64,000 bases of DNA from Hyperoplus lanceolatus (taxonomy: Eukaryota; Chordata; Actinopteri; Uranoscopiformes; Ammodytidae): contig CM049408.1 of the NCBI GenBank assembly GCA_026929865.2, positions 19,976,501 to 20,040,500 on the forward strand, in the 5' to 3' direction. Below, in pieces: positions 39,187 to 54,243 of the stretch. Under the pieces are notes generated by a model, which did not search any database, was not told where the DNA came from, and saw only the letters and a program-made list of their open reading frames with translations. Position 1 is the stretch's first letter. Each line of letters starts with the position of its first letter. Both the position numbers and the translations under genes were made by a program.

Positions 39187-40720
39187 ATTATATTATTCTG
39201 CTTCTCGCATGCCTTCATCTGATTATTAAGACTAGGCTATATGGCAAACTTGTTTATACTCAGCCAAAGCAATTAGCCAACCACATTAAAACATTGTGAC
39301 TTGAACCATTTTGCAAACAAAAGCAAAGGGAAACTCTTTATTCATTGCACAATAAACTGCGTGTGCATTACAGCTGTCAGTCTGTGTAAAAGGTAAACAG
39401 ACAGGTCAGCGGGCAGCAGCTCCAGGCAGCTGTCCCATTTCTGGCATTTTCACCGCTCGGCATTCCAGCTGTCTGATGTCATGGCTCTGAAAACCTCCAT
39501 GTATTCCTCCGCCACGGGGGAACTACAATGCATTTAAAAGCGTCTGCTTGAGGAAGTACGATAACCCATATATTTTGAATGAAGCTATTGAACTATCACA
39601 GACACGTACCGAGTTAATTCGGATTTTTAAATTGAGTAATTGCTAGAGATCAGTTATTAACAGTCGTAGAGCCGCGGATGTAGACGGAATACGCTTGTTG
39701 CTCTTCCAATCCCAGGAAGAGAAACACGCTTGGAACTTGAGTGAAAGAACTGTCGGACCAAGAGGCATGGGGCGCTACATTAGTTTTGATCAAAAAACAA
39801 ACTAAAGACAAATGAGCTGTCTCTCATTCGGATACGTATCTAAACGAAATAAACCCTCTGACGTTGATGGCGGAATCCCTCGGGACCCAATCCTGGTTGG
39901 ACTACTAAATTGCATCAGGTGGCTAACGGTAACGTTTTTTTTTTTTTTTTTTTTTTTGCTCAAAATATTTACCGGCGACGTCAGCTTCCCAAAGGGTGCC
40001 GTCTATTTGCTGGAAGATAAGTTAGCAGGCTAGCGTTAAAGCTAATTTAACGCCAGCTGTAGTTAACAAATGAGGACCAGGAGATAATAAAACTACATTG
40101 AAAAGTAGCTAGTTAGTCCGGGAACTATCAAAACATTTATGCACAGTTATTTGAACGAGTTGCTGAAGATAGTGAATTTGTATTGAGTTGATATAGATTA
40201 TAGTCAAACTGCAGGGATTTTGCAGTGTTGTGTTAGATAGCAGCAGCTCGTATTGAATCGAGTCGACAAGGGGATTAATACAACCACAAGCTAGCACAAC
40301 TTTGTAAGGACAACGTTTACACCGATCCCATGACCAACTACAAGTTACTGTAAATCCATAGATTTGTTTTTAATGTTTCTTTCCCAGAGTGTTAAAAAAA
40401 CTTTTACAATGTTAACAGCTGATTTGTTAGCAAATCCGAAACAGCTAAATTAGGTAATTTAAAAAAACAATCCCGCTTTAAAGAGGATTACTTTACGTCA
40501 AGTGTTGTTTTTGTCTAGTCTTGTGTCAGGCTGACAGACTCGTACCTATTCTCAAAACATTCGCAACCTATTCCTCAGGGATTATGAGTGGGACTGCTAA
40601 AATTGTGATTTCTCCCCCCTGTTTTTGCACCCCCCTTTCCAAGACTGCAGTAGGCTAGTGTTGTGTATTGTAGTAACTTGGAGATAATGTATTGAGAGAC
40701 TGTTCCTTGTCCTTTTTCAG
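39187..40720. other. spata7-ptpn21 intergenic region and ptpn21 5' region
   Basis: The distance suggests the ptpn21 promoter and non-coding first exon lie around 39.6-39.95 kb, where CG dinucleotides are commoner. A weak donor candidate (CAG then GTGGCT) is near 39918. A run of T at 39935-39957 follows. No coding sequence was found. Confidence 0.35.
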
Positions 40721-43700
40721 ACCTGGCTGTTGATGATGAAACTCCTGACTTGGAACTTGCAAGTCAAAAAGTCAAAGTCTTTTCGAGGGGACAGCGAGGG
40801 GAATCATCTCTCTGGACTAATAAGTGAAGACCTCCACCCCTCCTGTGAAGAAGTGTGAAACATGCCCTTGCCATTTGGCTTAAAACTCAAAAGGACACGA
40901 AGGTATACTGTTTCAAGCAAGAGCTGTCTCGTCACCCGGATTCAGCTGCTCAATGGAGAGTTTGTTGAGTTTACACTTTCGGTGGAGAGCACTGGGCAGG
41001 AATGTTTGGAGGCAGTTGCTCAGAGACTTGAGTTAAGAGAGGTATGTATGTTTTTCATGCAGTACAAGTGCTGATTGTTCTTTTTCTTTTTTAGACATGC
41101 CACCATACTGTAGCAAGATGGTGTTTTTATTAAAGTTGCCTTCTAGTCACTTTCTTACTTCAAGCAGGACCACAGAAACTTAAATTACCCCTTTGTCATT
41201 GTTTACTCACCTAATCTATCTCTCATTTCTCTGCCCTGCTCATAACATGAGTTAGGAGTTTTTCAAGGAAGTACTCCACAATTAGATGTAATTACTTTCA
41301 TGTAACCAACTCTCCACATAATTTAATAGCAGTTAGCTATTATGTTGTATCTTTTATACATTAATGCAAACAGAGCTGCAAGCATTCACGTACAGGGTTC
41401 CTACAGATCCTGTGAAGCCTTTATTGGTATTAAAATGACCTAAACCAAATCTATCCAAAGTCTTAACAATGCTAAGACATGTGAAGTATGATTTTCTGAC
41501 GTTGCATCTTAAAAATCTCAATCTATTAAGTATCTATTTCAAAACAAAATTCAAATTCCTAATGCATTATCATCACACAGGTCAGCATGGCATGATCCAA
41601 TAAGTAAATGTTGCAACAATTAAGTGAAGCCTTATTATTGTTATTATTTGTATTACTGGCAGTTTTGTATTTTGAATGTCCAGAAATAGAATAACAAAAT
41701 AAATCAAATTGAATGTGACATAATAATATAATATGCCACCCTTACCTTTTTCATAATTTGTTGTTATTTTCTCTGCTCCATGTTATTATTTCATATTAAT
41801 GAATATAAAACACTTTAGTAAGGTTTACAAAACTTTCAAAGTCATATTTCCTAACCGATGTTGCCTGTTGTAAAACACTTTGCTATGTCCGCAATCCATA
41901 TTCTAGTTGTGGTTTGAGAGAGGCTGCAAATCACAATAGGTTTCTTTCAGCTGAATTGTCATTTGTAGACAACAAGCCTACAGGGGTTACTTTTCTTACC
42001 AGTGATCATTGTGAGATGTTCAGAGTCAGACAGACCGTAACGGGACTCACGGGGGAGTGCCAACAGCCTATAGATCTAGAAAGTTTGAAATAGTTGAATT
42101 TGCAGGTCTGCATATGTTTAATATTGTTTACATGGATGACGAGGATAAGATTTGTGCACTTACAATAAACGATTTAAGGATAGATGTGTAATATTGATAT
42201 CAAGCCACAACATGATATTGCTCTTTAGTTCAAGATGTAATTTAAGTTTCGATAGGGAAGCATTTTCTTTTTTATTTACAGCAAATAGTTCAACCTAAAT
42301 TGGCAATGGTGAGATACACAAGTTGTCTTAGGATTTCCTTTATCGCAGCTTTGTTGTGGTGTAACTCGTGTGCTTGCTTTTCTTGCTCGTCAGATAACAT
42401 ACTTCAGCCTGTGGTACTTCAACAAGCAGAACCAGCAGAGATGGATCGACTTGGAGAAGCCGCTGAAAAAGCAGCTGGACAAGTATGGGCTGGAGCCCAC
42501 TGTTTACTTTGGAGTGGTGTTTTACATACCCAGTGTCACCCAGCTGCAACAGGAGATCACAAGGTGATGTTGCATATGTCCTGTCGAAAAGCCAACATTA
42601 TAGGCTTAGGGACTATTTGTTTTCAAGAATAGCAGTCAAAGCATTTCCAATTGTAGTTACGAAAGGACTGCGGAGCAAAGTTTAGTAAGATGCCAGTTTA
42701 TAGGGATGTCTTGTTGTTGCCTCACCACATTCATCTCTTTCAATAATTTAATCCAAGCTAAAATTTATTTTTATAAGGCTCTCTGAAAAGTTTTGCTTGT
42801 GAAAATATTTGGTTGTTGGCTGCTTTTTCCACTCTAAAATAACCATCTCTTTCTCCAAAGATATCAGTATTATCTACAGCTGAAAAAGGATGTTCTGGAG
42901 GGAAGGATCTCATGCTCACTAGAACAAGCTATTCGTTTAGCTAGTCTGGCAGTACAAGGTAGTGTGAATGTATGAAACTGGCTGTGTAACGGATCCTTCT
43001 GTTTGACAAACCTGCTGTTTCATGGCATACATGTTTCTGTGGTGACTAAAGCAGCTTTAAGCAAACCTTGTATGGAAACACTAAAATTATTTTCAGTGAT
43101 TAATGCACAGGAGTTGTGTGCATGTGAAGCAGATATAGTGCATATAATCAATTACATTTGAATCTCCAACAGACCAAGATAAAAAATAATGTTGTATCTA
43201 AGACTTAGGTTTCATAACAAAGCACAGCTGGCACCCCTTGTCTGCTGCTCACAGTAGTGTGTTCAAAACCTCTGTTCAACTACTTACCCAAGAGGTATAA
43301 GAACATTTTTATGATTCTTTTAATATATAGCACTTAACAAGCACCATTAAACTTAAACCAGCCTATTACAATTGGTGTGTGAGTGTGTGTTAATGTGAAC
43401 TCCCTCCATGCATTAGCTTTAGCCCTGACACGTCCTCCCAGCTATTGCCCAGCTATTGCCCAGCCAGAAGAATCTCAAACACTGCTGGCAAAGTTATATC
43501 AGGCACTGCAACGTACTGGCCTGGGTGTTTGCATGGCAGAGTCGCTGAGATCACTTACTGTTGCAACCATGTTCAAATGACTCACCCAACATGCAATATG
43601 TGTCTTAAAGAAAAACCCTTAGCATTTTGTTGCAGCCTCTCTTTAGGATTTGGTAGCCACTTAAGTTGTCATACAATTTTTGCATAGGACTAGCTGTGAA

Positions 43701-44406
43701 AAAGTAGGTTAGTATCTATTTTGTGCCCTGGCTATGATATTTTGGACTGAAGGGCATTTGCAGCTTTTGAGCAGTACTGATGCCAGGGATACCCAGCATT
43801 GTTGTGAATGTTGCCAGCAGTGCAAGCTGCAAGCTGTTACCAGTTTTGGACGTCCACGTTTTCAATCGCTGAAGCAATTCCCTTTCATAACAAACGGGCC
43901 TCCTGTCCTAAAATTAGTCTTTCTTGTCATCGTACACTGTAGCTTTCCAAAAGGCATTACACCATTCTGCAATGCTTGAACGTCTATTTTGCCTTGTATT
44001 AAATGCAGGGTTAACATGTAAACATATAATAGGGTTTATTTAGAGAGTAGAGTCATGCAGTATATATTTAACTGCATTATTTACACATTGAGTGATTTTC
44101 TTTTAACATTTTTTAAAAATGTATCCACAGCTGACTTTGGAGACTTCAATCGATATGATTCCCAGGAGTTCCTTCAGAAGTTTGTGCTGTTTCCTATTGT
44201 AAGACTTCTATGTTTTTTAACAGTCAACATGTACAATGAAGAATGCAACCGTTTTCATTTGCTCACTTGTGTCTGACACCTTTGTTGTAACAATCCTGAC
44301 TCTGTGTTTGCAGGACTGGATCCAGGATGAGCGAGTGCTGGAAGAGGCCACTCAGAAAGTGGCTCTACTTTATCAGTCCTTCAGGTGAGCAGTTGTTTTC
44401 AAAGCA

Positions 44407-44499
<93 letters not shown>

Positions 44500-47400
44500 A
44501 TTGTGCGAGTGTGTGGGGTGGATCAACAGATTTATTTACTGTCAACATCTGTATTTTTGTAAAATATCGTGTGTATATATAGGCCATCTCCTGTAATATG
44601 TACTTGAACATCACATCTATCCCATATCATTCTACTATAAATGACTCTACCATAAGATCATGCATTGCTTTGCTTGTTTGTGTTCCTGTCTTGTTGTTTT
44701 ATATAGTTTTGGGTTATTTTTGACAGCTGTTTCCTCACGTCTTTCTCAGGGGTCTCTCAGCCCCAGAGGCAGAGATGTTGTACACGCAGGAGCTGGAGAA
44801 AATGGAAGGCTACGGGCAGGAAAGCTATCAAGCCAAGGTTGGTAGTGCAACCTGCAAATCTCATAGAAGCATGATGTAGTTATATCGCCGATACTGCGTA
44901 GCCTGGTTCTACCAGACCATCGTATTTCATTTCATTTGTACAGAAGGTCTGGAACTGCTCAATTGGCAAACGCTCGCTCACTTGGAGGCGGGTGTCTGTT
45001 GAAGTTTAAAATGATTGGATCTGCCCAGTGCCACTCCGGATCTGCCATAACCAATCGCATAGCGTTTGGTCGTGACGTATGTTTTGCGCCAGGACCGGCC
45101 GGAAACCATCAAAACTCAGCAAAGCTTGTTCTTGCTTCGGCTTTAATTTATCGATATTCAGCAGCGTTGCCACCACAGACTGAATAGCTTCTCTCGTATC
45201 CTTATCCATTGTCTTCCTGTGACTGCAACTGAAACTGGCGCACAACCTCAACGTCATCGTTCTCAGCCACTCCCTCTGTTCGCTGATTAGACCGGTAGAA
45301 ATCTGTTCGAGCAGGAACGCATGAATATACCGCAGACCAAGACTGACTACTGAAGGGAAAATGAAATTTGAGCGGAAGTAGGTAGGCGGGCGGAGCCAGG
45401 CTAAATACTGCGCTGATTTCCTCCAAAAACTACTGGGTACAAAATTAGTTTCAAGTCTTTCACCTAATGGACTGCTCTGAGTGTCTTTATTCTCTCTGTT
45501 CATCTAAACAGGACAGCACAGGCACAGATGTTACCCTGGGATCCTGCCTCGATGGCATCTTTGTCAAGCATAAGAATGGCAGGCCGCTTCTTTTGTTTAG
45601 GTAAGTCTATAAACAAAACTGGAGAATGTTTGTCCTACTGTCACACAGCCATGCCTAACACTCCTGAAATAACATCTACTTCTAAATATGAAACACGTTG
45701 GTGACTTGTGACTCTGAGCAGGAACTATTTTGAATCAGATTGATTGTGTCAGTATAGGTTAATTGCGCTCCAAATCTGAACGGTGGCCCAAGTTGAAATG
45801 AGTCAGGAAGAAAAGACTGTGATAGCTGATAAGGATTGTGGGAGGATTATCTGTAAGCCTGCTAGTGACTAAGTGAACATTCTCGACCTCGGCTGAACTG
45901 TCTGACATTTGTGTCTGTCTACGTACCTGTGTGAGCGATATGCATCTGTCTGATTGACTCCCATGATGTGTATGGATTTTATTATGCATTGATAAAGCAG
46001 TGTCTCTTTTTTTAAGGAATGTTTAGTGACCGTCATGACAGCGTTTTTCTTTTTTTTCTTCCCCTTCTCTCTCTCCGTTTGCCAATGTGCTTCAAATTGG
46101 CTGTGTAGATGGAATGAAATCAACCACATGAGTCACAACAGGTCCTTCTTTGCCCTGGAGCTAGCCAACAGAGAGGAGAGTGTTCAGTTCCAGACGGTGA
46201 GTCTCTGCTACCATTGCACCTTTCTCGTCCCTACCCCCATCCCCTGGGACATTTCGGTCTCTTATTGGATTTAAGCAGAATTTCAAATTGCCAGCAGCTA
46301 CTCTTAAACAATGTACCTAAGTTTGTGCGTGGGTTGTTTGGGTATGTTACGTATGTGTGCGGTTCACAAAGTCACATACCATTAGCGGATACTCAATCTT
46401 GAAAGTATTTGAAAGCGCGCACACAGGAATGGCTTAGCTTCGAGATTACGCCACCTCTGTACAAAAATTGTCTCGCCATCTGATGACGATTTTTCTTCCT
46501 CCTTTTCTTTTTGTGTAGGAAGACATGGAAACCTCCAAATATGTCTGCCGGATGTGTCTGGCCAGACTAAAGTTTTATAAGATCAACAAGAGTAACCTGT
46601 AAGTGTTTTCTCTTGTTTGTTTTTTACACACGTCTAGCCGAGTTCCTGTCTCTTTGTTCTTTGTCGTCTGGTGCATGTCTCCTCTTTGGTGTGGCCTCAC
46701 TTCTATCCTCCTCTCCCTTCAGAGAAGAGTGTGATCCCCTGCCTTCTGAGGGTTCCCAGAAGTCCCTTCTCACTCTTTCCTTTCCTCGCTTTCCAATGCT
46801 CTCTCGTCCCTCTCTGCCTTCTAACAAGGGGTGAGCAACACAGTCAGCCACCGCCTACAGTTTGCCCAGCAAGCAGGTGCCAACACTGGTACCAATTGTC
46901 GAGGATTGCATAACCAACAACGCCACAGCAAACACTCTATATCTCGAATGGACCTTGGTTGTTAAAACATATAGTGATTTGTCATCCAAAGTATAAGGAA
47001 TTTATATATTTGGTTTACTATTTATTCATTGATTAGGCCATATAAAGAATAGCCTCTGCTTTGATATAGATTAAATGGATTGTAAATAAAACAAAATGGA
47101 AGCATTGTAAAGTCCACAGGGATCTTTTATTTCGGCTTTATTTATTTACTAAAGCTCATCGTTGACTTGGAAGTCATTTTAAATCTATGAATTAAAATCT
47201 GTTATCGAGTTTTTTTTTATAACAGTCCTGTAAACAATTTGGTATCTGTCATAAATCTTGGTCTTTGTCTGGCTGCACTAGGGCAGGATACCAAACCTTT
47301 TGTGGAGTGCAAAACTAAAATGTGTCCATAAAATCAAAGTTTAGACTACATTTCTTAACATCTAACACAGAGCAATTTGGTGCGTTTTGGGGAAAAACAT

Positions 47401-50400
47401 TGCATCAGACAAAAAATTCTCCATAACTTCTTGCCAAAGTGTAGCATGGTGTACTGGAGAAAAGTTGAGCGACATGTTTTTAGGTTTGATGGACTTGAGC
47501 TGGTCTGCACCTTGCTCTGTCTGCTCCACATTAAATTACTAAGGGGAAAAGTGAGGTATTGGAAAAAGGATTATTAGAAGTTGGGTAAGGTCCTCTTTTG
47601 TGACCGTGTGTTCTTTTCCACCAGCCAAACCCAGCCCACGGTTGTCAACACAGTCCGACGTAGATCCTCGACGAGAATTTCTCTGGTAATGTCCGTGCTC
47701 AATTAAAAGCTTCTTCTGGCTTGAATTGTGGGAACATTTCATGTTCTTTTGAAGTAACGATTGTGGCTACATCGTGACGTAAACATGTACATAATGTGCC
47801 GCTATACAGATGTATTTAAGTATTTTGCTCTGGGACAGTATTCAGATCACATGAGCTGTAACTGAATTCCTCTCTTGTTACATTACAGCCGAAGCCTCAG
47901 GGCTACATGATGCCCCCTCCACCAATGCACTACAATGGACATTTCACAGAGCCGTATACATCATCACAAGGTACATACTGTATAGAGAGTGTTTTTAAAC
48001 CAAAGACCTGAAAATTAGATGGTGTAGCAGCAAATTATTCAATAACGGTCGATTACCTAATAACTTCCAATAAATAATATTTTTTCAGTTTTAATGTAAA
48101 AAAAACGATAACAGAACTTTACAACAACGTCATACATTCTTGTTCTATTAACCAATGTATTACATTGATTTATATTAATGTAAAACTTTATTGGCAAAAA
48201 GTTATGACATTGTATTACTTTATTGGCAGGTTACTACATTATCGGCCTATGTTACATTAACAAGTGTACAATTATTAAGTTACTTGTAGTTATTACATTA
48301 TAGACTATTATTACATTATTGGCTGCTACATAAGGAATAACATTTCAACTTGCATGATTACCTGCACTGTTTTCAGCTCAATTTAAATGTAGCATTGTTT
48401 TGTGATTATAATCCATTGCCCCTTTTAGAATGTCTTGTTAATTTGCCCCTTCCCCTGCAGATAACCTGTACATGAACACTCAGAACGGTTATTACTACCA
48501 CTCCCAGACTAGCCTGGACTGCCCTCCTCTGGAATACACCGGGGGGCGCTTACGCAACGGCAGCGTGTACAGCGCCCACAGCACCAGCTCTCTCACCAAT
48601 CCCCAGCATTACCTGCAGCCCTCCCCCATGTCCTCCAACCCCTCCATCACTAGTGACATCACCCGGCCGGACTACGTGCCCTCGCATCGCCACAGCGCTC
48701 TCATCCCGCCTTCCTACCGCGCCACTCCAGACTACGAGACGGTGATGCGTCAGAAGACCTGTGGACCAGCAGGAGGAGGAGGAGGAGGAGGAGGAGGCAT
48801 GCTTCTGTCTCAAGAACACCGGCAGAGCCACTCCATGAGGAACCTGAACATCGGGAACTCGTACGCCTACAGCAGACCGGACCCACTGGTTTACAGCCAG
48901 CCTGAGATCAGAGGGGAGCACAGTGGAGGAGCAGCCCAACACCACCACTACCCCTTCCACCTGGGCTCCAGCTTCCACGGGCCCTCTCCGTATCCTTACC
49001 CCACAGAGAGGAGGCCCGTGGTGGGGGCGGTCAGTGTCCCGGAGCTCACTAATGTCCAGCTCCAACAGGCGCAGGAGTATCCCGCCCCTAACATCATGAG
49101 AACGCACGTGTACCGACCGCCTCCGCCCTACCCGTACGCCCATCCTCGGCCCGCAAACAGCACGCCCGACCTGTCCCGTCACCTCTACGTCAGCAGCAGC
49201 AACCCGGACCTGATCATCACGCGGCGTGTGCACCACTCGGTCCAGACCTTCCAGGAGGACAGCTTGCCCGTCGCTCACTCTTTGCAGGAGGTCTCGGAGC
49301 CCCTTTTCTGCGGACCCCCACACCGTCACCCCTACCATGCTCACAAGCGTAACTCCATTGAGATCGCTGGACTGGCGCACAGTCTGGAGGGGATGAGGGT
49401 CAAAGAGCGGACCGTGTCTACTTCGGCAGCCGAAACGGCCACGCCCCCTCCTGTCCTGCGCGCCGGCGGTCGCTCTCACGGCTCTCAGCTCAACGTATTT
49501 TTCGAGCGCACTAAGACGGAGGACAGGGGGGACATTAAGGAGGACGTACAGTACGGACACAAGAAGTCCCTTTCCGATGCCACCATGCTGGTTCACAGTA
49601 GCGGCGAGGAAGAGGAGTTTGAGGAAGACGGCGGGCGTCACACTCCGCTTTCCCAGGACGCGGTGGTAGCGGCGATTGTTCCCGACCAGTCGTCACAACA
49701 GCATCACAGCTTGACGTCTCTTTCCTCTCTGTTGCCTCAGCAGCAGACCCCCATGGAGCCGCCCCCAGCGTATCCCATAGGCTCCTCTCTAGACCCCTCT
49801 GTAGCCAGCTCCTTGGCCTACAAGGTTCACCCCCTCATCCAGGAGGGCGAGCCTCTCTACCTGCTGTCAGACCTACAGCAGCCCAGGATTATGCCCTCGG
49901 TCTCTGAAGGAGACCTGAGTGGACAGGCCAAGCAGAAGGGCAAGAAAGACTTCAAGAAGAGGCCCGTTTCTGATGTGCCTCCTGGGAAGAAAACTGTGGA
50001 AGGTTTGCCTCCTCCGGTGAGTCCTGTTCCCAATCTCCTCTTAAGTTTAGAGCCCTCCTATTTATAACTTGTTTTACACCTGTACATTTCTATTTCTCCA
50101 TGACACATCTGAAAGATATCATTTGTCCTCTGCTTATATGTCTAAACACGTCTGTCTGTATAAGTGGATGAAAACAAGATATGAGGATTTTTGCAGCTAA
50201 TTAGTTAAAGTTCTCAGTAGGGGTGTCAGTGTCACGATTCTCCAAATTCTCGATTCGAATGGATTTTCATTTTTTTAAGGTCACAATTAGGCAACTGTTA
50301 TTTGCAATGTACCCCAAAATACCATTAAATAATTTATTTTCAATATGAATGTAACAATTCTCAATCAATTGGAAACAAAATAAGAGAAATAATATAAGGT

Positions 50401-53400
50401 ATGCCATCGTGCTACAACAGCTGATTCTAATCATCATCTCATTATAAACTCCTGAAACTGCTTGATAATGAGCTGAGCATTTGGATCAGCTGTTGGAGAG
50501 GGAGCAGTCTAAAATGTGCAGGACTAGTGGACAGGAGAGAGAAACACTGCTCTAGTAGGCTATATTATCGGCCTTTTTTTTCAGCATGAATGAATGCGCT
50601 TATAAACGGTAGGGTTTTTAATACACAACATTACACCACCAAACAAGTGTAGCGCGAGGCGGGCCCACGTGAGTGGAAACTACATTTCAGCCTGTTTGTT
50701 ACACATGCAAAGCACAGCTTGCAGACTGTAGTAAACTCACAGAGACTCAAACATACTTCCACGTCTGAAGTTTAGCTGACTTTCAGGAGTTGCCATGGTG
50801 GCTTTTGGCTGAAGGTGCAGTTATAGCGGGTAACTGACAGGCAGTGACTGAGTGGTGTGTTTTTTATTGCTTTTTTTGCTGCATTCCTGCCAAACGTGAT
50901 TCTGGGGGGTGGAGCAAATCGACAATACCTTTTTCCACATCGCAGGTCCAGATAGTGACGTTATTCAGATCGATTTTCAACTTCAAATCAAGATGGTGAC
51001 ACCCATAGTTTTCAGTATGTTGTAGTATGATTACTATTTTTTACTAGCCTAGTGATCTCTCAGAGGACACACAGACACAAGAGGAAAGAAACTACTTCCA
51101 GTGTCTTGTTCAGTTTTCTAAACTGGTTTGTTGCTCAGTAACATGCCGTGTCAATGCCTACTATCAAAAACCACATGAATATGCATGTGCATAATATTAG
51201 AGGTAGTTTCAGTGGCTAGCTTTGAATGATGCAAACAGGTTACAAACATTGAAAGAATGTTGTTGGACTACCTTGTAAAACCGAGCAGGTGACATTCTTC
51301 CATAGCGAGGCTGCGCTGTCCCTCCCCTCCTGTATACCTCTCCCTCTTTGTGAGGCTCACAGCGATCATTCTCACTTTTTCTCTGTGTCTACTCTGTTGT
51401 CACACCAGGGCATGAAAAAAGGAGCCAGGTCAGAGGTGAAGAAGATGGGCCCTCTGAAGGTGGCCCATCTCAACGGCCTGTCAGTGTCCAGGCAGCCACT
51501 ACACAACGAAGTCAAGGACGAGCCTGAAAGAGCCTCCAATGACGAGAGGGTAGGACACTTTCCTTGATTTGTAAAGCTTAAACTAGGGATGGCCATTTAG
51601 AATTTTTTCTTTAACCGGTTAACCACAAGAATTAACGGTTATTAACCGTTAAGATTTAATGTAGCCTATTTATAGTGAAATATCTGAAGCCTTATAGCAG
51701 GGCTCCCGACTTTTTTTTTTGTTCCAAGGACCTGCATATTAATTAAAAACAATTCAGGGACCAGTAGCCAATTTAAATGCCTACATTTTGACATTCACAC
51801 GGCACCTTGTCTGTTGTGAGAAGAGGTCTAAAGATAAGTATGAGCCTATGATTGATATCCAGAAAATGTTTGTAGAGACACAATCTTGTTCGCCGCTTGT
51901 ACTGTGTGGACAGGGAAACCTGCCTACGGGCCGCATGAAAATAAGCTCCACCCCTCACCATGTAATACCAATGGCTTGGCCACATGTCCATGCTGGCTGC
52001 TCGGAGACGGCACAGTCCTGGGGGCCTGGTTGAGAGTAGCCTACACAACTCTTTTCATTCTTTACCGACAGTTGGCATTCTTACATCCGGTTTAGCGATA
52101 TCAAAATAAGAGTCCGGATTTCAGAGAAATTAAGATGATTTAATATTTTTTTAACCGTTTAACCTTTAGTATTAACCGGTTAAAGATCTTCTTAACGGTT
52201 AACAGTTAACCATGGACATCCCTAGCTTAAACAAATGTTTTGTTTAGCTTAGGCAATACAAACACAATGTTTCTGTATTGTAAATGACCTTGTAATGGCC
52301 AGAAAAAAAGTGTATTACCAGGAACTGTTTGTTGTGTTGGTAGTTGTAACCTGCTGGTAGGTGAGACTATGTTATGAGGGAAACATAAAGGAGAATGTTT
52401 TCGTGTCATTCCTCCATACGTTCACACGAACAGCTGAACTGGTCAGCCTTGTTAATCTTGATGCTGCTTATTGCTTTGACAGTGAAGGCGAATTCCCCTT
52501 GTCACTGTAAATGAGATGTCATGTGCTCATGATTCCTATATGTGGATTCCTATAAGTCACACAATTCCAATAGTAAACCAAAGACATAGCTTATTGTACA
52601 CATGTTCACTTCTACACGTGCCTGTGGTTTGCATGCTTTTTTTATGTATTGAACAAATCCGTGTATGTATATAATTTATCTTTTTCTCATTCACAAAATG
52701 TCACTGCTGCAGTTATAATAATAAAACATCTCACTTAGTTTTCTTATTTTTCAAAAATGATCAAGCAAAGGTGGTGCTACATATTTACATTATTTTTTTT
52801 ATTTTTTTAAAAATACAAATTCTTAACAATTTATTTTTTAAATGTTCTTAAAGGTTTGGATACATTTAAACAGATGTCCACTTTGATTTAATGTCCTCAG
52901 TTATCCTAAATGTGTTGCATCCTGCTGCAGCACCGTTCAGTTCAAACCAGATTAATGCAAAGTAAAAACTAGTAAAGGAAAGTAAAACTATAAACAGAAA
53001 GTAAAACTAAAATAATAGAAAGTGAAGTACAAACAAGGTGTTGATATGGCATCGCTCCCTTTCCTTTTTGTTTTATTTTTAGATTTGAGCCTGTCCTTTT
53101 GTATTGGGTATTAGCAGTCAAGATGAGTCAAACCCAAGCATGCATTATCCATGGCAGTGATGCATGTACTCCGGTCCTTGTTTGTGTGCTAGTGCAAAGT
53201 GCTGGAGCAGCACATGGAGAGAGGAGAGCTGCTGAAAGAGTACGAGAGCATCTTCAAGCGTCGACCATCAGGGGAGTGCACCATCGCCCTGCTGCCAGAG
53301 AGCGGAGACAAAAACCGCTTCCAAGATGTCCTTCCTTATGACGACACTCGTGTGGAGCTGGTTCCCACGAAAGAGAACAACACGGGATACATCAATGCAT

Positions 53401-54197
53401 CACATGTTAAAGTAAGTTGTCAAGTAACGTATCAACACTCTTCTCTCTCCGCTTATCACTCGTACATGATTTCACTGTGGAAAAATTCCAATTCCCCACT
53501 GAAAAATCCCAACAATTATAGATATTAAATAATTCTGAGCTAACCGCTTTGCATGCAACAAAATACTGCCAGTGCATGACAGTTTAGAATCAGTACTTTC
53601 ACGAAGGTGTCAGACTTATGGCCCCAAAGGACTTGTTAGATTTAGTTATAGTTAAGTTTTTGAAACTTATCTCATAAAAAAGGGAATAACATTCATAATG
53701 TCATTGGTAAAACTTGTAAACTCACACATGTGTGTTACAAACCATCTATTTGAAAGGCAGGTTTTATGTTACACAATATAACCACTTTAAAAGAAAGCCG
53801 ATCCAGTATGAGCGTGCGCCGCTGCTATAAAAATCCTTCTCCTTCGCATTTTCTATTTTTTATTTTTTTTTGGTACGTAGCTCCTTTTAGAAAATGGGCA
53901 GCGCGTAACGTAAATTGCGCAGCATGTGGCACATAATCACGTAGCCAACATCAAAGAACAGCGAGTGTGGCAGTTGTTGGCAGTAGTAGCCTACACGGTT
54001 GCAAAGTTACATTGATTCTAGCAGCGAGTGAAGCGGAAGAGCGAAGAAAGAAGGAAAGAGAGAGAGAGAGAGAGAGTAAGTTGCTAAAATGTGTCGCTAC
54101 ATGACCACCAGTGTTAAAAACCCTCAGCCCTATCGTAATTTTATTTTATTTTATCTAGGCTATAAACCGCAACCGTGCCGTTTTTCCTCTAGTAGAC

Positions 54198-54243
<46 letters not shown>

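Noticed and set aside
41394..41500. CAGGGTTCCTACAG start resembling a hAT terminus
   Set aside because: No matching inverted end or target duplication was found, so the element could not be bounded.
48550..49641. A 363-codon open frame on the minus strand
   Set aside because: It is the antisense shadow of the large ptpn21 coding exon. The sense frame matches the family throughout.
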